NCBI GenBank assembly: GCA_947303825.1
Contig: CAMYZK010000015.1
Span: 1-17,205, forward strand
Reading direction: 5' to 3'
DNA: 17,205 bases
DNA from: an uncultured Prevotella sp.
GTDB lineage: Bacteria; Bacteroidota; Bacteroidia; Bacteroidales; Bacteroidaceae
Below, in pieces: positions 1 through 6,119 of this stretch. Numbering within the stretch: position 1 is the stretch's first letter; the number at the start of each line of letters is the position of its first letter. The translations under genes were made by a program, and so were the position numbers. The notes beneath the pieces were generated by a model, which ran no database searches, was not told where the DNA came from, and saw only the letters and a program-made list of their open reading frames with translations.

Positions 1-377
1 TCTTTTAGCGAGTCTTTCAGCTCTACCACAATGCGCTTGCCCTGTGTACGGATGTCGGCCTGCTCCAGCTGTGGCGGCGAGATGATGACTTTCTCCTGGG
101 CGTTCTCCACCTTGATATATTCGTTGAAGTCGATGACTATCTTCTTCTGCGTCACACTGATGCCGTTTTCTGCCGGTGAAGAGCTGACAACGCGAGGTGG
201 CGTATCGTCATACCATCCACCGTCGGGGCTTCCCATTCGCGCGCAGGAGAAGATAAGGCATGAAAGGAAGATCACGGCAAAAAGCCTACCCCGCTCGACC
301 GAAGGGTGCTTGCCAGAACAAGAAACCTCCCTTTGGGAGGGATGTCCGGTTACCATATTTATAAGCCATTTCTTCAT
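1..377 (-). CDS. Ig-like domain lipoprotein, 5' part only
   Basis: This minus-strand reading frame starts at ATG 375-377 and stays open to the left edge (125 codons), so only the N-terminal part is seen. After a basic start (MKKWLI) and a repeat-derived segment comes a hydrophobic stretch ending in the lipobox LIFSC, so it is predicted to be a lipoprotein. The mature part begins CARMGSPDGGWYDDTPPR and continues with VVSSSPAENG and IVIDFNEYI. This is the pattern of the bacterial Ig-like (Big_5/SbsA-type) domain at the N-terminus of a widespread Bacteroidetes lipoprotein family of unclear function. The oddity is a spacer of about 20 residues (roughly residues 11-31) between the charged start and the hydrophobic core. 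It is encoded by a dispersed repeat (282-345). Family and lipoprotein status are fairly sure; the function is unknown. Confidence 0.75.
   Translation of the reverse strand, partial: MKKWLINMVTGHPSQREVSCSGKHPSVERGRLFAVIFLSCLIFSCARMGSPDGGWYDDTPPRVVSSSPAENGISVTQKKIVIDFNEYIKVENAQEKVIISPPQLEQADIRTQGKRIVVELKDSLK
282..345 (-). repeat. Element B copy inside the lipoprotein signal-peptide region
   Basis: In the coding direction this runs from ACATCCCTCCC to GTAGGCTT. It matches the ends and palindromic core of the 35-bp repeat found at 392-426 and 446-480, with about 28 extra bases in the middle. It is read in frame and encodes HPSQREV...VERGRL. The CDS is open on both sides. Confidence 0.65.
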
Positions 378-391
378 TTCATTGTCACTTT

Positions 392-426
392 AACATCCCT
401 CCCTTGGGGAGGGCTTGGGTGGGCTT
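392..426 (+). repeat. Element B, intergenic copy 1
   Basis: A 35-bp repeat beginning AACATCCCTCCCTTGGGGAG and ending TTGGGTGGGCTT. CCCTCCC...GGGAGGG forms a small hairpin. A second copy follows 54 bp later in the same orientation, and degenerate copies occur in trpC and in the left-edge lipoprotein gene. It lies just upstream of the lipoprotein start codon. Confidence 0.8.
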
Positions 427-445
427 TCATCTTATTATCCATCCA

Positions 446-480
446 AACATCCCTCCCTTGAGGAGGACTTGGGTGGGCTT
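446..480 (+). repeat. Element B, intergenic copy 2, abutting the GH3 stop codon
   Basis: Second 35-bp copy, differing from copy 1 at a few positions (GAGGAGGAC for GGGGAGGGC). It ends one base before the GH3 stop codon (482-484), so the gene terminates as TAA followed directly by AAAGCCCACCC. No U-rich tract follows the hairpin, so a terminator role is not supported. Confidence 0.8.
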
Positions 481-481
481 T

Positions 482-2020
482 TTAGTTCATGGCCAGCAGT
501 TGCTCCATCGTATCGCGGCTGTTGCTGAGCCTGGGCACCTTGTGCTGTCCTCCCAGCTTTCCCTTCGACTTGAGCCAGTCGTTGAAGAGGTCCTTGCGGG
601 CAGGTATCACCTCCAGGTGCTGTAGGGTGATGTCCTTATAGCGTTTCGCCTCATAGTCGCTGTTCACCTCCTGCAGACGGGCATCGAGCAGGCGCGCAAA
701 CCGCTGCATGTCGTCGGGCTGCACAGCAAACTCAATGAGCCACTGATGACGGCACTTCGCATTCTTGTCCATGAAGACCGGTGCTGCCGTGTATTCCAGC
801 ACCTGAGCACCCGTCTGCTGGCAGGCGTAGGCCAGGCCCTGCTCGGCGTTGTCAACAATCAGCTCCTCGCCAAAGGCATTGATGAAGCTCTTTGTGCGCC
901 CGCTGATGATGAACTTATAGGGATTGGTTGAAGTGAACTGCACCGTGTCGCCTATCATGTAGCGCCACAGCCCACACGACGTGGTGATAATCATGGCGTA
1001 GTTCTTCCCTTTCTCCACCCCCCAGAGGGGAACGGGGTTGAGTGTAGAGTGTGCTACCGCAACATTATCAGACGAAGCAGCCATCTCTAGGTTTTCCAGT
1101 GGAATGAACTCGTAGAAGCAGTCGTAGTCGAGCATGAGTAGCATCGACTTGTCGGCAGGGTCGTCCTGAATGCCGAAGAAGCCCTCACTGGCATTATAGG
1201 TCTCCATGTAGTGCATCTTCGGACTGGTGATGAGCTGCTCGTACTGCTCACGGTAGGGTGTGAAGGCCACCCCGCCATGGAAGAACACCTCCAGGTTGGG
1301 CCACACCTCTTCGAGGTGGGTCTTGCCCGACAGCTCCATCACACGGTTGAGCACGGAGAGCATCCATGAGGGCACGCCCGACAGGTTGGTTACATTCTTC
1401 GTCATGGCCTCACGTGCAATGCGGTCGCGTTTCACCTCGAAGTCGCTCAGCAGGGCTGTCTCCTTCTTAGGCACCCGCACTAGGTTGACAATGGGGTTGA
1501 TATTCTCTATAAGAATGGCGCTGAGGTCGCCCACCAATGAGCCCGGCAGATTGTAGTTGGCCTGATGGCTGCCCCCAAGTATGAGGCCCTTGCCATCGAA
1601 CATGCGGCTCTGGGGGTTGTTGCGCAGATACATGGCCACCACGTCGGAGCCGCCCTTATAGTGCAGTCGCTTAAGCCCTTCCTTCGACACCGGGATAAAC
1701 TTCGACTTGTCGTTGGTGGTGCCGCTCGACTTGGCATACCATTTCACCTTGCCTGGCCAAAGGACATCGGCCTCGCCGTGCCGCATGCGGTCGATGTTGC
1801 CCTTCAGCTCCTCATAGCTGTTCAGCGGCACGCTCTTCACAAAGTCATCATAATCCTTCATGTCGGCAAAATGATGATACCGCCCGTACTCTGTATCGCG
1901 GGCACGGCCTATCAGACGCGAGAGAACCTCGCGCTGCAGCTCCTCGGCTTCTGTATTGTGACGCTCCAGCTCCTTCCATCTGGGAGCAAAGAGCTTACGT
2001 GCTATTCCTGTTATACTCAC
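482..2020 (-). CDS. GH3 family acyl-adenylating protein
   Basis: A 512-residue protein of the GH3 superfamily. The plant members are ATP-dependent acyl-amido synthetases that join carboxylates to amino acids; the bacterial substrate is unknown. The ATP-binding motif is AKSSGTTNDKSKFIPVS (about residues 96-112) and the second adenylation motif is YNASEGFF (275-282). Length is close to the family norm. The start is taken as GTG at 2018-2020, because MSITGIARKLFAPRWKELER aligns with the usual N-terminus and the next internal Met is near residue 54. The upstream intergenic region has a TACCTTTG box for this strand. The gene appears monocistronic; the lipoprotein gene further left begins about 100 bp past its stop. 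Family assignment is strong, the biochemical role open. Confidence 0.9.
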   Translation of the reverse strand: MSITGIARKLFAPRWKELERHNTEAEELQREVLSRLIGRARDTEYGRYHHFADMKDYDDFVKSVPLNSYEELKGNIDRMRHGEADVLWPGKVKWYAKSSGTTNDKSKFIPVSKEGLKRLHYKGGSDVVAMYLRNNPQSRMFDGKGLILGGSHQANYNLPGSLVGDLSAILIENINPIVNLVRVPKKETALLSDFEVKRDRIAREAMTKNVTNLSGVPSWMLSVLNRVMELSGKTHLEEVWPNLEVFFHGGVAFTPYREQYEQLITSPKMHYMETYNASEGFFGIQDDPADKSMLLMLDYDCFYEFIPLENLEMAASSDNVAVAHSTLNPVPLWGVEKGKNYAMIITTSCGLWRYMIGDTVQFTSTNPYKFIISGRTKSFINAFGEELIVDNAEQGLAYACQQTGAQVLEYTAAPVFMDKNAKCRHQWLIEFAVQPDDMQRFARLLDARLQEVNSDYEAKRYKDITLQHLEVIPARKDLFNDWLKSKGKLGGQHKVPRLSNSRDTMEQLLAMN

Positions 2021-2066
2021 CTTGAATATATGTGGGTTACAAATGTACTGTTTATCAATTAGACTG

Positions 2067-2100
2067 CAAAGGTAGGCGAAAGTTTTGTATTAAGCGCAAG
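2067..2100 (-). promoter_or_regulatory. Candidate Bacteroidetes promoter for the GH3 gene
   Basis: On the minus strand TACCTTTG (2067-2074) fits the Bacteroidetes -7 consensus TAnnTTTG exactly. A CTTG (2097-2100) lies 22 bp upstream, an imperfect and slightly distant match to the -33 TTTG. Predicted transcription starts about 40-45 nt before the GTG start codon. Confidence 0.5.
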
Positions 2101-2158
2101 TTTTACTTTTTTTAGCAGATTAAGAGAGAGGAATAGGGAAATAATTAAAAAATATTTG

Positions 2159-2166
2159 TAATTTTG
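2159..2166 (+). promoter_or_regulatory. Possible -7 box for aroQ (plus strand)
   Basis: TAATTTTG fits TAnnTTTG, in AT-rich DNA divergent from the GH3 promoter. No TTTG is present at the expected -33 spacing, so this is tentative. A start here would give a leader of about 220 nt before aroQ containing the whole element A copy. Confidence 0.3.
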
Positions 2167-2197
2167 CAGCAATCTTTTCGATAAAACGAAAACAAAC

Positions 2198-2242
2198 ATG
2201 AATAATAACAATACAGACCCCACCCCCTGCCCCTCCCCTTGA
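2198..2242 (+). other. Short upstream ORF running into element A
   Basis: ATG at 2198-2200 follows an A-rich stretch and encodes MNNNNTDPTPCPSP before TGA. From TDPTP onward it is in the same frame as element A inside trpE (ITDPTPNPSP), but here the palindrome supplies a stop. It could be a leader peptide, the relic of a gene start broken by the element, or chance. Confidence 0.3.
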
Positions 2243-2328
2243 AGGGAGGGGAATGGCTACCGCCGGAGAAGTCAAGCCGCATGGCACTCCCCTCCCATGT
2301 AGGGGAGGGGCAGGGGTGGGGTCAGTAA
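2211..2328. repeat. Element A, intergenic copy upstream of aroQ
   Basis: A 118-bp palindromic element. Its ends are TACAGACCCCACCCC and GGGGTGGGGTCAGTAA, with internal arms GCCCCTCCCCTTGAAGGGAG and CTCCCCTCCCATGTAGGGGA. The same ends and arm pattern recur at 17044-17145 inside trpE. It lies in the predicted aroQ leader and could form a strong RNA hairpin. Confidence 0.85.
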
Positions 2329-2359
2329 CCTTTGTTATATAGCATCATTCACATAATAA

Positions 2360-2391
2360 CCCCCAAACCACCAATCCCCCAAACCACCAAC
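2360..2391 (+). repeat. Two 16-bp C/A-rich repeats just before aroQ
   Basis: Two tandem copies of CCCCCAAACCACCAAT (the second ends in C instead of T) stop four bases before the aroQ ATG. The result is an unstructured, G-free stretch at the ribosome-binding region, with no Shine-Dalgarno sequence. Confidence 0.7.
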
Positions 2392-2394
2392 AAC

Positions 2395-2811
2395 ATGAAG
2401 ATACAAATCATCAACGGCCCCAACCTCAACCTGCTTGGACGCAGGGAACCGGGCATTTACGGCAGCTCGTCGTTCGAGGAATACCTACCCAAACTACGAA
2501 GCAAATATCCCGATATTGAGATAGACTACTATCAGAGCAACATAGAGGGTGAACTGATAGACAAGATGCAAGAGGTGGGGTTCTGCTGCGACGGCATTGT
2601 GCTCAACGCGGGTGCGTACACCCATACCAGCATTGCCCTGTGCGACTGCATACGTTCGCTGAAGGCTCCCGTCATCGAGGTTCACATCTCTAACGTACAC
2701 CAGCGCGAGGAGTTCCGCCACCACAGCATGATAAGCCAGGCCTGCAAGGGCGTGATATGCGGCTTCGGGCTCGACTCCTACCGGCTGGCGGTAGAGGCGT
2801 TTTTGAGTTAA
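2395..2811 (+). CDS. aroQ: Type II 3-dehydroquinate dehydratase
   Basis: A 138-residue type II dehydroquinase, the usual size for this small cytoplasmic enzyme that normally forms dodecamers. It converts 3-dehydroquinate to 3-dehydroshikimate in the shikimate pathway, which supplies chorismate. Family motifs are present: NGPNLNLLG (7-15), REPGIYG with the catalytic Tyr at 22, the substrate loop NAGAYTH (71-77), and EVHISNVHQREEFR (95-108) with the catalytic His at 97 and an Arg at 108. The start is ATG 2395, because MKIQIINGPN is the conserved N-terminus; an in-frame extension to 2332 only reads through the C/A-rich repeat. In many Bacteroides genomes I recall aroQ being followed by pyk and then an O-methyltransferase; here pyk is absent and a repeat fills the gap. 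Confidence 0.95.
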   Translation: MKIQIINGPNLNLLGRREPGIYGSSSFEEYLPKLRSKYPDIEIDYYQSNIEGELIDKMQEVGFCCDGIVLNAGAYTHTSIALCDCIRSLKAPVIEVHISNVHQREEFRHHSMISQACKGVICGFGLDSYRLAVEAFLS

Positions 2812-2816
2812 AAGTT

Positions 2817-2967
2817 AAGCCCCGAAGGAGCGTTCAGACCGCAGGCAAGGGTAACGCTCGGCTCTGCCGCTTTCTTGCGCTCCGTGGGTGCTCAGGCGCT
2901 TCGCGGAGGTCTTTGCAAAGAACTCCTAACAAGAGTCTCTAAACTCTACACTCTAAACTAAATATGT
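2817..2967 (+). repeat. Repeat-filled spacer between aroQ and the O-methyltransferase
   Basis: Bases 2817-2868 (AGCCCCGAAGGAGCGTTCAG onward through GCTCTGCC) closely match the interior of element C at 14363-14413. The rest holds the palindrome TCTTTGCAAAGA and a degenerate 7-bp run of CTCTAAA/CTCTACA ending just before the next gene. No gene or clear promoter is seen here. Confidence 0.6.
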
Positions 2968-3603
2968 ATGTTCAATGAATTAGAACAATACGTGCTGGAG
3001 CATATCGATGCCGAGCCAGACCATTTGTACCGCCTGTGGAGAGCCTCTAACATAGAGCTGCTGCACGGGCGCATGGTGAGCGGACACCTGCAGGGCCGTC
3101 TGCTGAAGATGCTTGTGCAGATGATTAAGCCCAAGAACATACTGGAGGTAGGCACCTACAGCGGCTACAGCGCACTGTGCATGGCTGAGGGTCTGGCCGA
3201 TGACAGCTGCAAGGTCTACACCTTTGAGATAAACGATGAGATGGAGGAGTTTGCCCGTCGGTGGATAGACAGCTCTCCCTTTGGCCACCGTGTGACGCTG
3301 ACCATCGGCGATGCCAACATACTAGCTCCCGGTCTGGGCATCACTTTCGACATGGCTTTCATCGACAGCGACAAGCGCACCTACGTAGAGACCTACGAGA
3401 CAGTGCTGCCGCTGCTCAACAGCGGTGCCTTTCTGCTGGCCGACAACACACTGTGGGACGGACATGTGGTAGACCCTGCCTACGACCGCGACCACCAGAC
3501 ACTGGGCATACGCCGCTTCAACGACCATGTGGCCGCCGACCACCGGGTAGAGAAAGTGATACTCCCTATTCGCGACGGACTGACGCTGGTGAGAAAGCAA
3601 TAA
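2968..3603 (+). CDS. Class I SAM-dependent O-methyltransferase
   Basis: A 211-residue protein of the COMT/caffeoyl-CoA-type O-methyltransferase family (PF01596-like), cytoplasmic and metal-dependent in characterised members. The SAM-binding glycine-rich motif is ILEVGTYSGYSAL (58-70). The acidic residue for the SAM ribose is in FEIND (86-90). The metal-binding and catalytic region is FDMAFIDSDKRTY (127-139) followed by LLADNTLWDGHV (156-167). Length is typical. The start is ATG 2968; the ATG at 2964 is out of frame and stops at once. It lies 156 bp downstream of aroQ on the same strand and may be co-transcribed. The acceptor substrate cannot be told from sequence. Confidence 0.9.
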   Translation: MFNELEQYVLEHIDAEPDHLYRLWRASNIELLHGRMVSGHLQGRLLKMLVQMIKPKNILEVGTYSGYSALCMAEGLADDSCKVYTFEINDEMEEFARRWIDSSPFGHRVTLTIGDANILAPGLGITFDMAFIDSDKRTYVETYETVLPLLNSGAFLLADNTLWDGHVVDPAYDRDHQTLGIRRFNDHVAADHRVEKVILPIRDGLTLVRKQ

Positions 3604-3632
3604 GAAACAAGTTATCGTCGGTCAAACAGGTG

Positions 3633-3672
3633 AAAAAACAATCGGCGGCACCCACGCTAGGAGGTTGCGCCG
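3633..3672 (-). terminator. Likely intrinsic terminator of the ATPase gene
   Basis: On the minus strand, just past the ATPase stop, CGGCGCAACC pairs with GGGTGCCGCCG, with small bulges, across a 9-base loop. ATTGTTTTTT follows. The U-tract is on the minus side only. Confidence 0.55.
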
Positions 3673-3678
3673 GGATAA

Positions 3679-5031
3679 TCAGAGCAGCTCTGCCATATAG
3701 AGCGGTAGGAAAGTGATGCCATCTTTAATCTCTACGTCGCCGTCATGGAGAACGTAGGGTGTGGAGAGATAGGGAGCGTACTTTCCAATGCATTTTCTCA
3801 GTGAGGTCATCGTGTAGCGGGTGCTGCTCTTCACCTCAATGGGCGATATGTTATGACGGCTCGTTATCTTTGACTTGGCAATGAGGAAGTCTATCTCCAT
3901 GCGCTCTTCAGCATTTGTGTCGCTGTATTTGCTAAAGAAATAGAGTTTATGGCCTGCCACATGCAGCATCTGTGCCACAATGTTCTCCACGAGCATTCCT
4001 TCGTTGGTTTCCAGCTTGCCGAGAATCAGTTTCTGGTAAATCTCAATAGGCACACGTCCCTTCTCATCGAATGAGTGGCTAATGAGCAGGCCCGTGTCAT
4101 TCATGTAGCATTTCACGGTTGTACGCTCCTCATTGAGCTTCAGGCCTATATTGGGTTGGGTGGTATTGTAGCAGCAGTTAATGATACGTGCATCGGCCAG
4201 CCAGAGAAAGGCAATGTCATAGTCGCGCATACGGGCATCCTTGCTGAGCGAGGCAAGGTTAAATCGCTTCTCATGTTTCTGGAGCTGGCCGGGAATACCT
4301 TCGAAGATGGCCGTTACCTTGTTTTCAAGACTATCGGCATATTGAGCTATGTCGTTGCGGTAGAGGTTGAGAATTCTGCGTTTGGTGGCTTCCACTTGCT
4401 GGAAGTCCTTTGTGTCGCAATAGGCAAGAATGGATTGGGGCATACCTCCTATCACCATATAGAGACGGAACAGGTCCATCACCTTGCGGTGCATAGCCTG
4501 CCCAAGAGGGACACCACGTTCGAAGCAGTCGCGAATGTATGGCATGAGCATCTTATTGTTCATTGCCCACAGAAATTCTTCGAAGTCCATAGGCGACATC
4601 TCCAGCTTGTCCTCTTCAGAAGGTATTACGATGCCTTTTACGTTCTTCTTGATAGAAATGAGCGAGCCTGTCTCGATGTAGTCGAAGCGACCGTCCTCCA
4701 CAAGAAACTTGATGGCTTCACGCGCCCGAGGGCAGGCTTGCACCTCGTCGAAGATGATGACGGAACGGCGGGGAGTAAGCTGGGTGTTGTATCGCAACTG
4801 AAGGTTCAGCAGCAGCTTGTCAATGTCTTCAAGATACAGGTCGAACCATGATTTCACCTCATCGGGAGTCTTCCGGAAGTTGATGAGTAGATAGCTGTCG
4901 TATTCATTGCGTGCAAACTCTTCCACAATATAGCTTTTACCCACACGCCGTGCGCCCTCTACGAGTATTGCACTGGCACCCCTACTGGTGGTTTTCCATA
5001 AGAGAAGACTATCATAGATTTTTCTTTTCAT
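3679..5031 (-). CDS. AAA ATPase with DUF4143 C-terminal domain
   Basis: A 450-residue ATP-binding protein of the large AAA_14/DUF4143 family, very common in Bacteroidales and of unknown role. Walker A is EGARRVGKS (25-33), Walker B is VIIFDEVQA (91-99), and a sensor-like TGSL lies at 121-124. The C-terminal part has EIDFLIAKS followed by SPIEVKSS, which resembles the D...ExK core of PD-(D/E)XK nuclease folds as seen in this family. The start is ATG 5029-5031 (MKRKIYDSLLLWK, the usual N-terminus). ATG 5038-5040 and TTG 5050-5052 are possible in-frame alternatives. Downstream it converges on the O-methyltransferase gene with 75 bp between stops. The leader has three phased repeats and a good promoter, so regulation is likely. 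The family is sometimes discussed as mobile or toxin-like, but nothing here proves that. Confidence 0.9.
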   Translation of the reverse strand: MKRKIYDSLLLWKTTSRGASAILVEGARRVGKSYIVEEFARNEYDSYLLINFRKTPDEVKSWFDLYLEDIDKLLLNLQLRYNTQLTPRRSVIIFDEVQACPRAREAIKFLVEDGRFDYIETGSLISIKKNVKGIVIPSEEDKLEMSPMDFEEFLWAMNNKMLMPYIRDCFERGVPLGQAMHRKVMDLFRLYMVIGGMPQSILAYCDTKDFQQVEATKRRILNLYRNDIAQYADSLENKVTAIFEGIPGQLQKHEKRFNLASLSKDARMRDYDIAFLWLADARIINCCYNTTQPNIGLKLNEERTTVKCYMNDTGLLISHSFDEKGRVPIEIYQKLILGKLETNEGMLVENIVAQMLHVAGHKLYFFSKYSDTNAEERMEIDFLIAKSKITSRHNISPIEVKSSTRYTMTSLRKCIGKYAPYLSTPYVLHDGDVEIKDGITFLPLYMAELL

Positions 5032-5050
5032 TCCTGGCATGACTCTACCC

Positions 5051-5137
5051 AATTCACGTTTCTGAGATTATTAATCTTCCAAAAATTCACGTTTCCGAGA
5101 TTATTGAAAGTGCAATTATTCACGTTTCTGAGATTAT
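5051..5137 (-). repeat. Three direct repeats at 33-bp period in the ATPase leader
   Basis: Copies lie at 5051-5072, 5084-5105 and 5117-5137. In gene direction the shared core is AATCTCAGAAACGTGAAT, with one copy reading CTCGG for CTCAG. Starts are exactly 33 bp apart. All three lie between the predicted transcription start (about 5140) and the start codon, so they would be in the mRNA. Confidence 0.9.
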
Positions 5138-5143
5138 GCGATG

Positions 5144-5175
5144 CAAAGGTAGCCATAATTATCGGAACCGCCAAA
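5144..5175 (-). promoter_or_regulatory. Promoter of the AAA ATPase gene
   Basis: On the minus strand TTTG (5172-5175) lies 20 bp upstream of TACCTTTG (5144-5151), an exact fit to the Bacteroidetes -33/-7 consensus and spacing. Transcription should begin near 5140, giving a leader of about 110 nt. Confidence 0.75.
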
Positions 5176-5230
5176 TGTTTATCAGGCTTTTTCATACAGA
5201 AGAGCCGTCTGTGGCATAAACATGAAAATC

Positions 5231-5259
5231 GGCGGCACCCCCGAAGAGAGGATGCCGCC
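5231..5259 (-). terminator. Intrinsic terminator of the susC-susD operon
   Basis: On the minus strand GGCGGCATCCTC pairs with GGGGGTGCCGCC, with two G-T pairs, across a 5-base loop (TCTTC). GATTTTC follows. It starts about 20 bp past the stop of the last lipoprotein gene. On the plus strand it is followed by AGTTTTATT, so it may work both ways. Confidence 0.75.
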
Positions 5260-5279
5260 AGTTTTATTGTGATGGACGC

Positions 5280-6086
5280 TTATGGCAAAACCAATGTATC
5301 GGTGTAAGCTCCGAACGAACCAGCTGATACAGTATGACGCAACGTCATAGTAGCGGTCTTTGTTGACGGGTCGTAGGTGCCGGCCACGAAGCCAGCGTCG
5401 GCATAACCTTCCAGAGAAACCGTTCCGTAGGAAGAGTGCACCCAGGAAGCCTGCTTCGGTACAATGACCACGTTGGCATCTGTTATTTCAAACTGGATGT
5501 CATAACCCTCCTGGAAGAGACTCTTTATCTTGTACTGGTTGAAGCCTTCAGCCTTCTGGATGGCCACGTCGAAGTCCTCCTCCCACCATTCGGGCGAGTA
5601 GTAGTGTCCTGTTCCCAGGTCAACCCAATTATAGGCCTTGCTGATAGCCAGCTTGACGGCATTGGTTCCAATGTCACTAGTGGGTGCCAGATTCAGCGAG
5701 TCTGTGCATTCCAGTGTCAGGTTCAGCACCTTGCCCATGGCAAGTTTTTCAAGGTTGATTTTGATATCTGCAGTATAGCTGCCCATCTCGAAAGCGTAGT
5801 CGCTGATGGTGCAAACAGTGTTGTAGTCGACAGTCTCATCGTCAACAATAGCAGTAATCTTGTCAATCTTGCCAGAGAAGGCTGCGCTAGCGTTGGCGCG
5901 GGCGAGAGTGATTGTATAGTTGGGGTCGGCAGCCGGAACCTCTACATTACCCAAATCAGTGTTGATGAAGGCCAGTCCCTGTCCTTGGGTATTATTATAT
6001 ATGGCGGCTTCGTTGTCCTGGTCACAAGCAGTGAAGAGGGCAGTCATAGCGATGGCCATGCCGTATATCAGTTTATTCATCTTCAT
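5280..6086 (-). CDS. Lipoprotein of unknown function, third gene of the SusC/D operon
   Basis: A 268-residue protein with a lipoprotein signal (MKMNKLIYGMAIAMTALFTA, Cys at 21). Acidic residues follow the Cys (CDQDNE), like the Bacteroidetes lipoprotein export signal, so it may be on the cell surface. I do not recognise a named domain. The N-terminal half (AFINTDLGNVEVPAAD...ITLARANASAAFSG) reads like a beta-sandwich repeat of the Calx-beta/BACON kind; the C-terminal half is rich in Trp, Tyr and Gly (GTGHYYSPEWWEEDFDVAI). It begins 33 bp after susD and ends before the terminator. Position suggests a surface ligand-binding partner of SusC/SusD, as SusE/SusF are in the starch system, but no sequence relation to those is visible. 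The start could also be Met3. Confidence 0.8.
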   Translation of the reverse strand: MKMNKLIYGMAIAMTALFTACDQDNEAAIYNNTQGQGLAFINTDLGNVEVPAADPNYTITLARANASAAFSGKIDKITAIVDDETVDYNTVCTISDYAFEMGSYTADIKINLEKLAMGKVLNLTLECTDSLNLAPTSDIGTNAVKLAISKAYNWVDLGTGHYYSPEWWEEDFDVAIQKAEGFNQYKIKSLFQEGYDIQFEITDANVVIVPKQASWVHSSYGTVSLEGYADAGFVAGTYDPSTKTATMTLRHTVSAGSFGAYTDTLVLP

Positions 6087-6119
6087 AATGCTATTATGTA
6101 TTAATGTTTTAGATTTGTA

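Noticed and set aside
404..625. Short plus-strand ORF starting in element B
   Set aside because: It runs into the antisense of the GH3 coding region, and its first residues come only from the repeat.
2332..2394. N-terminal extension of AroQ
   Set aside because: The extra 21 codons read through the C/A-rich repeat, while type II dehydroquinases start at the conserved MKIQIINGPN, which has its own ATG.
4075..4851. A 258-codon plus-strand ORF opposite the ATPase gene
   Set aside because: It lies wholly antisense to a well-supported gene with Walker motifs, and its product has no recognisable domain. It is a shadow frame.
5032..5052. TTG start for the ATPase giving seven more residues
   Set aside because: MKRKIYD matches the usual start of this family, and two ATG codons lie downstream of the TTG. 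The TTG itself falls in the first leader repeat.
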